A stretch of 64,000 nucleotides of DNA from an uncultured Clostridium sp. GTDB taxonomy: Bacteria; Bacillota; Clostridia; Clostridiales; Clostridiaceae. The translations under genes were made by a program, and so were the position numbers. Positions 55,793-64,000 of this stretch are shown piece by piece. The notes beneath the pieces were generated by a model, which was not told where the DNA came from, ran no database searches, and saw only the letters and a list, made by a program, of their open reading frames with translations. Where the stretch lies: positions 1-64,000 of the forward strand of contig CAKVEW010000002.1 in the NCBI GenBank assembly GCA_934746015.1. The letters run 5' to 3'. How positions within the stretch are numbered: position 1 is the stretch's first letter; each line of letters begins with the position of its first letter.

Positions 55793-56479
55793 TTATCTAT
55801 AAATATCTGCAGATAACTTTTTTAATTTTTCATAATCTAAAATTATATAAAAATCTTCTTTCCTACATAATATTTTTTTATCACATAATTTATTTAATGT
55901 TCTTAATAAATGTCTATAACTTGTACCTAACAATTCAGAAATAATAGTCAATGTTTCATCAAACTTAAAATATTTACAATCCTCTTTAACTCCTATAGAA
56001 ATAATGTAGCTTGCTAATCTATTTTCTAGTGGATATAGTAAATTAATACTTGAATTTTTAGAGGATCTCTTCAACTTTTCTCCTAGGGAATTACATAAAA
56101 ACTTCAGTAGATTAACATCACTATTATAATTATTCCTCATAATTTTAATTGGAATCCCTATGCAAACGCAAGGTTCTATTGCTTCTACATTACAACTAGA
56201 TATATCATTAGTAACCAGCTCTAAATCTCCTAATGTATCTAATTCTTTATAGAAATCTAATAAAAGTAATTTCCCATTTTTAAGGGTCATATAGACCTTT
56301 GCCTTTCCTTCCACAAAAAACATTAAATGGCTGATACTATCCCCTTCCTTAAATATTAATTCTCTTTTATCAAAGAAAAGGAGTTCTAAATTTTCCTTTA
56401 TGTATGGACTAAACAAACTATTTATATTATGAATATTTATATATTTGTCTATTAAATTTAAATCTTTAATTATATTCAT
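55793..56479 (-). CDS. Crp/Fnr-family regulator (YeiL-like) divergent from the DUF606 pair
   Basis: The 228 residues have a cyclic-nucleotide-like sensor domain (about 20-130, LFFDKRELIFKEGDSISHLMFFVEGKAKVY) and a C-terminal winged helix with ELLGTSYRHLLRTLNKLCDKKIL. The recognition helix carries YRHLLR. It is divergent from two DUF606 transporters across a perfect palindrome, and this regulator/DUF606 association is seen in other Firmicutes. It probably controls both itself and that pair. Ligand unknown. Confidence 0.85.
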   Translation of the reverse strand: MNIIKDLNLIDKYINIHNINSLFSPYIKENLELLFFDKRELIFKEGDSISHLMFFVEGKAKVYMTLKNGKLLLLDFYKELDTLGDLELVTNDISSCNVEAIEPCVCIGIPIKIMRNNYNSDVNLLKFLCNSLGEKLKRSSKNSSINLLYPLENRLASYIISIGVKEDCKYFKFDETLTIISELLGTSYRHLLRTLNKLCDKKILCRKEDFYIILDYEKLKKLSADIYR

Positions 56480-56520
56480 ATTAACCTCTTTATTAAACTT
56501 TATTAATATATTATATACTC

Positions 56521-56540
56521 ATTATGACATATGTCATAAT
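56521..56540. promoter_or_regulatory. Perfect 20-bp palindrome between the Crp-like regulator and the DUF606 genes
   Basis: ATTATGACATATGTCATAAT is a perfect inverted repeat. On the minus strand ATGACA within it and TATAAT (16 bases on) form the regulator's promoter, so binding would repress the regulator. On the plus strand its centre is about 41.5 bases before a start predicted from TAAATT (56561-56566), the class II activation position for the DUF606 genes. Confidence 0.8.
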
Positions 56541-56592
56541 AGAATTTAATTCTTATATGTTAAATTAATATAAAACGCTTTGGAGGAATACT

Positions 56593-57015
56593 ATGTATAA
56601 TTTCTTATCCTTTTTTACTGGAATATTAATAACCATAATGATTAGCCTAAATGGAATTTTATCAAAACATTTAGGTAATTACTCATCTATTTTAGTAATT
56701 CATATTTTAGGATTTCTTATATTGACTTTAATTTTAGCATTTAAAAAATATAAAATTAGATTTAGTAAAGATATTCCATTAATATTATATAGTGCTGGAA
56801 TAATTGGAGTATTTACTGTTTTGTTTAACAATATAAGTTTTAGTGCTCTTGGAGCAGCTTTAACTATTTCATTAGGCTTATTAGGACAAACTATTTCGTC
56901 CATTATTATCGATAGCTTTGGATTAATGAAAATGCAGAAGATAAGTTTTAATAAAGAAAAAATATTAGGCTTATTGTTAATTATAGTAGGAATAGTTGTA
57001 ATGACTATTTACTAA
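56593..57015 (+). CDS. DUF606 (YdcZ) family membrane protein, subunit 1
   Basis: The 140 residues have about five membrane segments and the half-length drug/metabolite transporter layout (LSFFTGILITIMISLNGILSKHLG; GAALTISLGLLGQTISSIIIDSFG). DUF606 proteins are often in pairs, each half of a larger DMT-like carrier. It starts after TTGGAGG and is followed by the second subunit 16 bases on. Substrate unknown. Confidence 0.85.
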   Translation: MYNFLSFFTGILITIMISLNGILSKHLGNYSSILVIHILGFLILTLILAFKKYKIRFSKDIPLILYSAGIIGVFTVLFNNISFSALGAALTISLGLLGQTISSIIIDSFGLMKMQKISFNKEKILGLLLIIVGIVVMTIY

Positions 57016-57031
57016 AAGGAGGATAGTATTT

Positions 57032-57508
57032 ATGTTTTATTTATATATATTGATAGCTATATTAGCTGGTGTTTCAGTGGTAATTTCAAGAATTTTTAAT
57101 TCTAGAATTGCTGATGAAATAGGAACTCTACAAGGAACTTATATAAATTACCTCACAGGATTAATTGTAGCTTTTATTTTCTTTTTATTAAGCAAAGAAT
57201 ACTTAAACATACAAAATACTAATTACTCAAGTCTTCCCTTTTACGCATACTTAGGTGGGGCTATAGGAATATTAGTTGTTATACTATCAAACTACACTAC
57301 TCCTAAAGTATCTAATTTTTCTTTATCTTTATTAGTATTTATAGGACAACTTTCTATAGGAATTTTAATAGATTACTATTCTTATAATACAATTTCCATA
57401 GGAAAAATATCAGGTGAAATATTAATATTATTAGGATTATCCTATAATATGCTTGTAGATAAGAAAAATAATCTCTTAATAGAAAAAACTAAAGGTATGA
57501 ATTCATAA
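57032..57508 (+). CDS. DUF606 (YdcZ) family membrane protein, subunit 2
   Basis: The 158 residues have about five membrane segments and are similar in layout to the first subunit (ILAGVSVVISRIFNSRIADEIGT; VFIGQLSIGILIDYYSY). The pair likely makes one heteromeric transporter. A GGAGG site precedes the ATG. Ends at a strong terminator shared with rubrerythrin. Confidence 0.85.
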   Translation: MFYLYILIAILAGVSVVISRIFNSRIADEIGTLQGTYINYLTGLIVAFIFFLLSKEYLNIQNTNYSSLPFYAYLGGAIGILVVILSNYTTPKVSNFSLSLLVFIGQLSIGILIDYYSYNTISIGKISGEILILLGLSYNMLVDKKNNLLIEKTKGMNS

Positions 57509-57510
57509 AA

Positions 57511-57536
57511 AAGGGAACTGTTTAAACAGTTCCCTT
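57511..57536. terminator. Terminator between the DUF606 genes and the rubrerythrin gene
   Basis: A 26-base perfect palindrome (57511-57536) with flanking A- and T-runs works in both directions. On the minus strand it is followed by TTTTTTA. Confidence 0.93.
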
Positions 57537-57549
57537 GAATATTTAAATA

Positions 57550-58098
57550 TTAGTTTTGTCCGAAATATCTATCTAATAATCCCTTGAATGCTTGTCCATG
57601 TCTCGCTTCATCTTTACACATTTCATGTACTGTATCATGTATAGCATCTAAGTTTAATTGTTTAGCTAATGTAGCTAAATCCTTCTTACCTTGGCAAGCA
57701 CCGTGTTCTGCATCAACTCTAGCTTGTAAGTTAGCCTTTGTATCAGCTACAACTACTTCTCCTATAAGTTCAGCAAATTTTGCAGCGTGTTCTGCTTCTT
57801 CAAATGCTATTCTCTTATAAGCTTCTGCAACTTCTGGGAATCCTTCTCTATCAGCTTGTCTTGACATTGCTAAGTACATACCAACTTCTGTACATTCTCC
57901 CATAAAGTTAGCTTGTAAACCCTCCATAATTCTTGGATCTACATCTTTAGCTACTCCAACTCTGTGTTCATCAGCCCACTTTAAGTCTCCAGTTTGTTCT
58001 ACAAACTTATCTGCTCCAGCCTTACATATTGGGCACTCTGCTGGTGCAGCTTCTCCTTCATACACATATCCACATATTGTACAAACAAATTTCTTCAT
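57550..58098 (-). CDS. Reverse rubrerythrin (rubredoxin domain first)
   Basis: Peroxide-reducing diiron protein of anaerobes. The 182 residues begin with a rubredoxin domain (Cys6, Cys9, Cys22, Cys25; [15 protein letters not shown]), then the diiron four-helix bundle with EEAEHAAKF and DEARHGQAF as iron-ligand motifs. The reversed order (rubredoxin N-terminal) defines reverse rubrerythrin, studied in Clostridium acetobutylicum as an O2/H2O2-induced, PerR-controlled enzyme. Its promoter holds a PerR/Fur-like palindrome between -35 and -10. No rubredoxin reductase gene is adjacent. Confidence 0.95.
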   Translation of the reverse strand: MKKFVCTICGYVYEGEAAPAECPICKAGADKFVEQTGDLKWADEHRVGVAKDVDPRIMEGLQANFMGECTEVGMYLAMSRQADREGFPEVAEAYKRIAFEEAEHAAKFAELIGEVVVADTKANLQARVDAEHGACQGKKDLATLAKQLNLDAIHDTVHEMCKDEARHGQAFKGLLDRYFGQN

Positions 58099-58156
58099 TA
58101 TTAAATTCCTCCTAATTTACACAGTTAATTATATAATTTATTTTTTCGGTGTTTTT

Positions 58157-58186
58157 ATTATATAATAGTAATTATCTTTTTGTAAA
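58157..58186 (-). promoter_or_regulatory. Reverse rubrerythrin promoter with PerR/Fur-like box
   Basis: Minus strand: TTTACA (58181-58186), 18 bases, TATAAT (58157-58162). The spacer contains AGATAATTACTATTA (58163-58177). That matches 12 of 14 fixed positions of TGATAATnATTATCA by eye and fewer of the PerR form. A repressor there would sit across the promoter core. The exact regulator (PerR or Fur) is not decided. Confidence 0.5.
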
Positions 58187-58227
58187 TAGCATTTATAAAT
58201 TTTTATTATAATTCTATAATAAAAATT

Positions 58228-58265
58228 AAAAGATGAGAGTAAATACAATATAACTCCCATCTTTT
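58228..58265 (-). terminator. Terminator after the PAP2-like gene
   Basis: AAAAGATG-A-GAGT pairs with ACTC-C-CATCTTTT across a 12-base loop. On the minus strand TTTTAATTTTTATT follows. Confidence 0.8.
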
Positions 58266-58293
58266 ATCTATTGAATATTAACTATTTATTATT

Positions 58294-59001
58294 TCAATTT
58301 ATAGGTATATCTATTTTTTTCTTTATTTTACCAGCAATTTTATAAGGTAAATTTAAAGCCTTTTCTATATATTCATCTTCTATTTTATTAGTTATAGCTA
58401 TAACTATTTCAGCAATAATGATGGCTGCCACACCATCTAAAACAAAATGTTGTTTTATAAATACTGTTGATAAAATTATTAATATTCCCATTATACTTGT
58501 ATAAGTAAACCATGATTTATTATCTTTAATCTTTGTAAATCTAATAATAATGTATGTGTTTAATACATGAATTGAAGGGAAACAATTAAATGGTCTATCA
58601 ACTTCATAAATTATATTTACTATTTTATTAGGTATTGTATTATTAGAAATTACAGGTCTTGATATTTCAACCGGATAAAAGTAGTAAAAAAGATAACAAA
58701 TACACATACTTATATAAATTACCATAAGAGATCTTAAATATCTCTTTCTATCCTTAGCTAAAATAAATAATAATCCTAAAACTATAAAAGCATACCAATA
58801 TATATATGGGAAAATAAATGCAGATACATAAGGTATTTCTTTATCTAAAGGTAAAGAGATGTCTTTACCATTTTTAGCTAGTGCTCCTGCTATTACATAA
58901 TTAATATTTATTATTGGTAAAATTATAAGCCAGGCTAAATCTAGCCACTTTATTTCATTTATATTATACTTAAGCATAATATTTTTAATAAAGTTCCTCA
59001 T
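58294..59001 (-). CDS. PAP2-like / phosphatidic acid phosphatase-type membrane protein
   Basis: The 235 residues have about six membrane segments. The core motif of the PAP2 superfamily is CFPSIHVLNTY (near 140) and KQHFVLDGV (near 185), equal to PSxH and xxxHxxxD. These fit inositolphosphotransferase-like PAP2 proteins with a His nucleophile. The first phosphate-binding motif KxxxxxxRP is not clear; NTIPNKIVNIIYEVDRPF offers RP. Lipid phosphatase or phosphotransferase is likely, substrate unknown. It starts after GGGGGAG. Confidence 0.8.
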   Translation of the reverse strand: MRNFIKNIMLKYNINEIKWLDLAWLIILPIININYVIAGALAKNGKDISLPLDKEIPYVSAFIFPYIYWYAFIVLGLLFILAKDRKRYLRSLMVIYISMCICYLFYYFYPVEISRPVISNNTIPNKIVNIIYEVDRPFNCFPSIHVLNTYIIIRFTKIKDNKSWFTYTSIMGILIILSTVFIKQHFVLDGVAAIIIAEIVIAITNKIEDEYIEKALNLPYKIAGKIKKKIDIPIN

Positions 59002-59121
59002 AAAAACTCCCCCTAAAAAATTCTATATCGTATTTAATATTCTAATACATATATTTTACAATATAATAATTATATTGTGCTAATTATATTTAAATTTTAA
59101 GAATTTCATAAGGCTTTTCCC

Positions 59122-60615
59122 CTATATATTAAGAATTTCTTTAACTTTATTCATATCTATATTTTCATCCAATATCTTTACTAACTTATCTAATTCATTA
59201 AGCTTGTACTCATCGTAAGAACTAATTTCATTATAATCATCTTCTATATTATTTTTAATTATCAAGGTTTTTACAAAACGCTTAATAAAATCTCCATTAT
59301 CAAAAATACCATGTAAGTAAGTTCCAATTACATTTCCTTTATCATTTATAGCGCCTGCCACTTCCCCATTACTTAATTTAATAAATACATTATTATCATT
59401 ATTTACTACAGTTTCTCCATTGTGGATCTCATAACCAGAAACTTCTATATTATTAATTTCTTCTATAATATCTGAAACAACTCTCCCAAAGGATTGCTTT
59501 GTTATTTTCTCTTTATTAAATTTAGTTGTAGTAGGTAAAAATCCAAATCCCTTTTCAATTCTTTTTTCTCCTTCAACACCTAAATCATCTTTAATAATAT
59601 TTCCCAGCATCTGATAGCCTCCACAAATTCCAATAATGGAAATGCCTTTCTCTTCCATTCTAGCTATTTCATCATATAATCCTTTTTCTTTTAAAAATCT
59701 AATATCATCAATAGTATTTTTACTTCCAGGAATTATCAACAAATGGGGCGTTCCAAGCTCTTCCACTGTATCTACATATCTTATAGATACATTATCTAAC
59801 CTACTTAAAGCATTAAAATCAGTAAAGTTAGACATATATGGTAATCTAATAACCACCGCATCTAAACCTTTGTTATTATTTTTTTTATTAGTAATTCTTT
59901 CTGTAACACTATCTTCATCTTCAATATCTAAATGAAAATAAGGCATTGCTCCAAGTACAGGTATCTTTATAATTTCCTCTAATTGCTTCATTGCAGGCTT
60001 AAATGATTCCATATTCCCCCTAAACTTATTAATAATAATACCTTTTACTCTATTTCTTTCTTCTTCATCTAAAAGCATTATAGTACCCACTACAGATGCA
60101 AATACTCCTCCCCTATCTATATCTGCAACTAGAATTACTGGAGAATTACTTGCCTTTGCCATATACATATTAGCTATATCGCTTTCCTTTAAATTAATTT
60201 CTGCACAGCTTCCTGATCCTTCTAAAACAATTAAATCATATTCTTTTGATATCTTTTTATATGTATCTTTAACTACTTCTTTTAACTCCTTGTTAAGCTC
60301 TTTATATTTATAAGAATCAATATTACATTTTACTTTTCCATTTACAATAACCTGTGTTTTCATATTTCCACTTGGTTTTAATAATACTGGATTCATCCAA
60401 GCTCTTGGCTTTATTTCACAAGCATCAGCTTGAACCACTTGTGCTCGTCCCATTTCAAGCCCATCTTCAGTTACATAGGAGTTTAAAGAAATATTTAGAG
60501 CCTTAAAAGGTGCAACCCTCATACCTTTATTCTTAAAATATCTACAAAATGCTGTGGATATAGTGCTTTTACCAACTGAAGAAGCTGTTCCAAGAAACAT
60601 TATACTTTTACTCAT
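59122..60615 (-). CDS. cobQ: Cobyric acid synthase CobQ (CbiP)
   Basis: Glutamine-dependent amidase that adds four amide groups to adenosylcobyrinic diamide in late corrinoid synthesis. The 497 residues have the dethiobiotin-synthetase-like ATPase part with P-loop [12 protein letters not shown], then [13 protein letters not shown] and the glutaminase part with nucleophile Cys in [11 protein letters not shown] and HGIF near the end. Length is normal. It overlaps the DUF71 gene by 8 bases and is the last gene of the corrinoid operon. No other cob/cbi genes are here, so it may serve salvage or depend on genes elsewhere. Confidence 0.95.
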   Translation of the reverse strand: MSKSIMFLGTASSVGKSTISTAFCRYFKNKGMRVAPFKALNISLNSYVTEDGLEMGRAQVVQADACEIKPRAWMNPVLLKPSGNMKTQVIVNGKVKCNIDSYKYKELNKELKEVVKDTYKKISKEYDLIVLEGSGSCAEINLKESDIANMYMAKASNSPVILVADIDRGGVFASVVGTIMLLDEEERNRVKGIIINKFRGNMESFKPAMKQLEEIIKIPVLGAMPYFHLDIEDEDSVTERITNKKNNNKGLDAVVIRLPYMSNFTDFNALSRLDNVSIRYVDTVEELGTPHLLIIPGSKNTIDDIRFLKEKGLYDEIARMEEKGISIIGICGGYQMLGNIIKDDLGVEGEKRIEKGFGFLPTTTKFNKEKITKQSFGRVVSDIIEEINNIEVSGYEIHNGETVVNNDNNVFIKLSNGEVAGAINDKGNVIGTYLHGIFDNGDFIKRFVKTLIIKNNIEDDYNEISSYDEYKLNELDKLVKILDENIDMNKVKEILNI

Positions 60616-61273
60616 TAATAATACCTACTATATCTAAAAAGCCATGAGTTTCATTTGTTATTACACCATTTTCTTTAAATCTAATTGGATATTTAAATAA
60701 AGGACCATCAAATACAAAAGTATGATATTCACCATTTTCTCCACAAGCATCTGAGCCTGCTTTTACTATATCTGAAACTACTGGTCTAGTTAATTCCTTG
60801 CCTAAAAAGTCAGTAGATAATACATCTACTCTTACATTTTTAATAACTGTCTTAAATCCAGTATCTATAAATTCAAAGGTTAACTTTTCCCTATCTTCAA
60901 GCCATAATGGGAAAATAGCTTCTATATTTGCTTCATTACATCTATCAGTACACCAAGTTCTATGTGCTTCTAAGTCTATATCCCCAAATACGCATGCCTC
61001 TGCTCCAAGCTCTTCTTTTGCTTTTTTTAAGGCCTTAATAAATGCATCCTTATATTCTTCTCCCTGACATTTAACTAATAATAGTGGTATATTTAAAGAT
61101 TTTGAAACCTCTTCTAATAGGTTCTGAGGAACACCATGAAACCAAGATCTTAATATTTTTTTATCAACAGTTATAAGTAAAGCAACTGGCTTATGTCCAT
61201 TTTTTATCATTCTATATAATGCTAATGTACTATCCTTTCCACAGCTATATGACACAACAAAATTTTTACCCAT
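60608..61273 (-). CDS. DUF71/COG2102 ATP-pyrophosphatase, B12-associated
   Basis: PP-loop ATP-binding amidoligase fold ([15 protein letters not shown] near residue 6). The eukaryotic relative makes diphthamide, but bacteria lack diphthamide. A published comparative-genomics study predicted that bacterial DUF71 proteins beside B12 transport genes act in corrinoid salvage. The 221 residues include [19 protein letters not shown] and [16 protein letters not shown], the family signature. The ATG at 61273 has GGAGG five bases upstream; a longer start would span that site. Tight spacing with the ABC ATPase and cobQ supports a B12 role. Confidence 0.9.
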   Translation of the reverse strand: MGKNFVVSYSCGKDSTLALYRMIKNGHKPVALLITVDKKILRSWFHGVPQNLLEEVSKSLNIPLLLVKCQGEEYKDAFIKALKKAKEELGAEACVFGDIDLEAHRTWCTDRCNEANIEAIFPLWLEDREKLTFEFIDTGFKTVIKNVRVDVLSTDFLGKELTRPVVSDIVKAGSDACGENGEYHTFVFDGPLFKYPIRFKENGVITNETHGFLDIVGIINE

Positions 61274-61275
61274 GA

Positions 61276-62031
61276 TTACCTCCATTTATTTAAAGTTCTT
61301 AACATAAATGATTTTATATCTATTCCATATACTTCTTCTAAGTCTCTTCCATTTAATACTTCTCTAGTGTCTCCATTATTAATAAGAGTCCCATCCTTAA
61401 GCATTAAAACTTTATCACCAAAATTTTGAACCAAGTTTAAATCATGTAAAACAGCAACAACTATTTTATTGTTTTCCTTTGCCCAAAGTTTTAAATAATC
61501 TAATATTTCAATTTGATATCTTAAATCTAAATGATTAGTTGGCTCATCTAATAAAATCACATCTGGATCTTGAGCAAATGCTCTAGCTAAAAATACTCTT
61601 TGAAGCTGGCCACCAGATAATTCACTTATAAGCTTATCCTTAATATCTAAGATTCCTACTTTCTCTAAGCTTTTATTGATTATTTCTTCATCATTTTTAC
61701 TAAGCCTTGAAAATACTCCATTTAAATGAGCATACCTACCTAGTGAAACAGTCTCATATATACTATAAGGAAACAATATACTTGAACTTTGAGTCATTAA
61801 AGAAACCTTTGTAGCTAATTCTTTTCTTTTTAGTGATGCAGTATCTTTCCCATCTAGTAATATATTTCCTTTAAAGGAAATTAAGTTTGCTATAGCCTTT
61901 AGAAGTGTACTTTTTCCACATCCATTAGGTCCAACTATACAAATATTTTCTCCTCTATTTACTTTAAAACTGATGTCTTTTACTACATCTACTCCATTAT
62001 AACCACAATATATATTTTTTACTTCTAACAT
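61276..62031 (-). CDS. ABC transporter ATP-binding protein (FecE/BtuD family)
   Basis: The 251 residues have Walker A GPNGCGKST, the Q-loop at LMTQSSS, the signature LSGGQLQRVFLARAF and Walker B VILLDEPTNHLDLRYQ. It is the type that drives vitamin B12, heme or siderophore import through a FecCD permease. With DUF71 and cobQ downstream, corrinoids are the most likely cargo. It starts 8 bases after the permease. Confidence 0.96.
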   Translation of the reverse strand: MLEVKNIYCGYNGVDVVKDISFKVNRGENICIVGPNGCGKSTLLKAIANLISFKGNILLDGKDTASLKRKELATKVSLMTQSSSILFPYSIYETVSLGRYAHLNGVFSRLSKNDEEIINKSLEKVGILDIKDKLISELSGGQLQRVFLARAFAQDPDVILLDEPTNHLDLRYQIEILDYLKLWAKENNKIVVAVLHDLNLVQNFGDKVLMLKDGTLINNGDTREVLNGRDLEEVYGIDIKSFMLRTLNKWR

Positions 62032-62039
62032 TTAATCAC

Positions 62040-63074
62040 CTACTTTGACTTTTTAAAATATAGGTATGCAAAGAATGGTGCACCTATCATTGCAGTTACT
62101 GCACCTACTGGTAATTCAGAAGGGACTATAATTGTTCTTGCTATTAAATCAGTAATTATCATAAGACAACCACCAAAAACTACTGACATAGGAATAACAT
62201 AGGCATGCTTTGAACCAAAAGCCTTTCTTACTATATGAGGTGCAATTAAATCTACAAATCCTATTGTTCCACTTATGGCAACAGCAGCACCTGTTAATAT
62301 AGCAACAAAAATAAAAAGAAATTTTTTTACTCTTTCTGCCTCTACTCCTATTGATTTCGCCTGCTCTTCTCCAAAAGTCAAAACGTCCATTTCTTTAACA
62401 AAAGACATAACTCCTATTATCCCAACCAAGAAAAATGGAATACCAGCCTTAAGATAACTCCAGCCTCTCATGGAAAATGACCCCATTTGCCACATAGTTA
62501 TTGCTTCCATTTTCTTTGTAAATAAAGCTGTTAAAGTAGTTAAGGCAGCATTGAAGAATAATGAAAATACCATTCCCGTTAAAATAATAGTTGTATTTGA
62601 AAGTTTTTTATCAACTTTACTTGCAAATGCTAGTACTATAATCATAGTAATTAAGCTACATAAAAATCCTACTAGTGGTAATGAAAAGTTTCCAAGGAAA
62701 GGGATAGTTATTCCTGAAACAATTAAAAGTCCTACACCTAGTGATGCGCCTGATGATACTCCTAAGGTATAAGGAGATGCTAATGGATTCTTTAATACAG
62801 ATTGAACTACTGCTCCACTAGCTGCTAAAGCTCCACCAACAGAGAATGCTAATAAAACTCTAGGTAGCCTTATACTCCATATTATTGCAACATCCTTAGC
62901 TTCAATACCTTCTAGTAATTTATTATTAAATAATTTATGTGATATTATTGATATAATATCCATAATGCTAATATTGGAACTTCCTATGGAAGTTCCAATA
63001 CAAATTATTATAAATACTAATGGTATTGATAATATCATCAATGACTTAATTTTTTTATCTCTATTTATATTCAT
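62040..63074 (-). CDS. FecCD-family ABC permease (BtuC-like)
   Basis: The 344 residues have about ten membrane segments and the FecCD signatures IWSIRLPRVLLAFSVGGALAASGAVVQSVLKNPLASPYTLGVSSGASLG, as family motif regions, and GTIGFVDLIAPHIVRKAFGSKHAYVIPMS, then ARTIIVPSELPVGAVTAMIGAPFFAYL. It overlaps the binding-protein gene by 14 bases. Same operon as the ATPase. Cargo is inferred as corrinoid from cobQ and DUF71. Confidence 0.96.
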   Translation of the reverse strand: MNINRDKKIKSLMILSIPLVFIIICIGTSIGSSNISIMDIISIISHKLFNNKLLEGIEAKDVAIIWSIRLPRVLLAFSVGGALAASGAVVQSVLKNPLASPYTLGVSSGASLGVGLLIVSGITIPFLGNFSLPLVGFLCSLITMIIVLAFASKVDKKLSNTTIILTGMVFSLFFNAALTTLTALFTKKMEAITMWQMGSFSMRGWSYLKAGIPFFLVGIIGVMSFVKEMDVLTFGEEQAKSIGVEAERVKKFLFIFVAILTGAAVAISGTIGFVDLIAPHIVRKAFGSKHAYVIPMSVVFGGCLMIITDLIARTIIVPSELPVGAVTAMIGAPFFAYLYFKKSK

Positions 63075-63978
63075 TTGGGTAAATAGCCTTAGCCATTTCC
63101 TTTAATGCCTTAACAACATTTTGTGAAGGTCTTGAAGAAGCATTCTTGTCTACGCTGTAAACTTGCCCTTCTTTAACTGCAGTTAAACTATCCCATCCTT
63201 CACGGTTTTTTATTTCGTCAACAGCTTTTACTCCATTTGTATCTGGAACATTTGTTAATATTACATCTGGATTAGCAGCTATTACTGATTCTGGAGTAGG
63301 TGAAATCCAAGAATCTTCATTTGCAAATATATTTTCCGCACCAATTATTTCAATCATTTCATTTAAGAAAGTATCCTTACCAAAGCTAAACAAAGTAGGA
63401 TTTGAACCAATTTCAAAATATACTTTTTTCTTATCAGTTATTTTCTCTCCTATAGCTCTTATTTCTTCAACTTCCTTTTTCATATTTTCTATTATTTCTT
63501 TTCCTTGCTTTTCAGTTTTAGTTATTTCAGCAATGAACTCTATATCTCCATAAATTCCATCTATACTATAACTACTTGGAATATATACTACTGGTATTCC
63601 AGCTTCTTTAACTAATTTAAATGGATCTTCTTCACCAACTTTATTATGTCCTGATGCTATAATTATATCTGGTTCTAAAGAAATTAGAGTTTCTGCATCT
63701 GGATTTCTAAAATCAATTTTAGGTAAATCTGCATTAACACCTTCAACATCTACTGAATATTTGTCAATAGCCACAAGTTTATCAGAAAGGCCTAAGTCAA
63801 CTAATACTTCTGTATTAGATGGTGCAGTTGATATTATTCTTTCAACCTTCTTAGGTAAAGTAAATTCATTACCCTCCCTATCTGTCATATTTTTTGTAGT
63901 ATTTCCACAACCAGCAAATAATGCTAAAGAAAACATCATGGCAAACACTAATGAAAGAATTCTACTTCTTTTTTTCAT
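63061..63978 (-). CDS. ABC substrate-binding lipoprotein (BtuF-like)
   Basis: The 305 residues start with a lipoprotein signal (MKKRSRILSLVFAMMFSLALFAGC) with lipobox LFAGC, so it is anchored outside the membrane. The two-lobed periplasmic-binding fold is seen from the start of lobe 1 (VERIISTAPSNTEVLVDLGLSDKLVAID) and lobe 2 (EIIGAENIFANEDSWISPTPESVIAANPDVIL). It is the first gene of the transporter operon in this window. Only 22 bases of upstream sequence remain, so a cobalamin riboswitch or promoter could not be checked. The GGAGG site precedes the ATG. Confidence 0.95.
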   Translation of the reverse strand: MKKRSRILSLVFAMMFSLALFAGCGNTTKNMTDREGNEFTLPKKVERIISTAPSNTEVLVDLGLSDKLVAIDKYSVDVEGVNADLPKIDFRNPDAETLISLEPDIIIASGHNKVGEEDPFKLVKEAGIPVVYIPSSYSIDGIYGDIEFIAEITKTEKQGKEIIENMKKEVEEIRAIGEKITDKKKVYFEIGSNPTLFSFGKDTFLNEMIEIIGAENIFANEDSWISPTPESVIAANPDVILTNVPDTNGVKAVDEIKNREGWDSLTAVKEGQVYSVDKNASSRPSQNVVKALKEMAKAIYPNEYK

Positions 63979-64000
63979 AATTAATCCTCCTAATTTTTTA

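Noticed and set aside
1..64000. CRISPR arrays, tRNA or rRNA genes, insertion sequences, prophage genes
   Set aside because: No regularly spaced repeats, no cloverleaf with CCA or rRNA-like GC-rich stretch, and no transposase, integrase or phage structural protein was seen.

Overview
The window is a stretch of a low-GC, endospore-forming Firmicute chromosome. The spore genes (spoIIP, gpr, spoVACDE, the spoIIA operon), the anaerobic redox proteins (hybrid-cluster protein, A-type flavoprotein, reverse rubrerythrin), AT-rich codon use and strong GGAGG-type ribosome sites point to Clostridium sensu stricto (cluster I). The species cannot be fixed from sequence reading alone. Most genes lie on the minus strand. 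I saw no tRNA, rRNA, CRISPR array, insertion sequence, prophage or integron.

Layout: (1) 0.1-5.0 kb, the heat-shock operon hrcA-grpE-dnaK-dnaJ behind a SigA promoter and a perfect CIRCE operator. (2) 5.1-14 kb, housekeeping and sporulation genes: hemW, an L25-like protein, a lone patatin, lepA, a small membrane protein, spoIIP, gpr, rpsT with a structured leader, and holA. (3) 14-20.2 kb, a ComEC-like protein without the C-terminal metallo-beta-lactamase domain, a P-type ATPase homologue that has lost nearly all its catalytic motifs, and spoVAE/D/C. (4) 20.3-24.3 kb, spoIIAA-spoIIAB-sigF and a LonC-type protease with an intact Ser/Lys site but a degraded ATPase module. (5) 24.5-32.3 kb, a flavodiiron protein, HelD, a BusR-like GntR/RCK_C regulator, a divergent class I isoprenoid-synthase-fold protein, and the UPF0210/UPF0237 pair. 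(6) 32.4-38.3 kb, a glycerol-3-phosphate-type oxidoreductase operon with a terminator in its leader, then a Crp/Fnr regulator and hcp. (7) 38.4-54 kb, accessory genes: MATE, AraC, sbcDC, a second patatin, a broken acetyltransferase, an ECF-type membrane protein behind a 20-bp palindrome, acyltransferase/esterase, a ZIP transporter, DUF4397 and Asn-rich proteins, and a class V aminotransferase. (8) 54-64 kb, trmB, a lipoprotein, a Crp-like regulator divergent from two DUF606 membrane proteins across a perfect palindrome, reverse rubrerythrin, a PAP2-like protein, and a corrinoid uptake/salvage operon (ABC transporter, DUF71 ATPase, cobQ).

The most unusual signals are not single genes. Three copies of an intergenic hairpin family (about 32.4, 41.2 and 51.2 kb) share an AT-rich outer stem and a conserved asymmetric core with compensating changes. 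The degenerate P-type ATPase beside the spoVA genes, the ATPase-dead LonC beside spoIIA, and the hcp promoter palindrome centred near -41.5 are the next best leads. Several start codons were moved to sites with proper ribosome-binding spacing; each case is explained in its entry.
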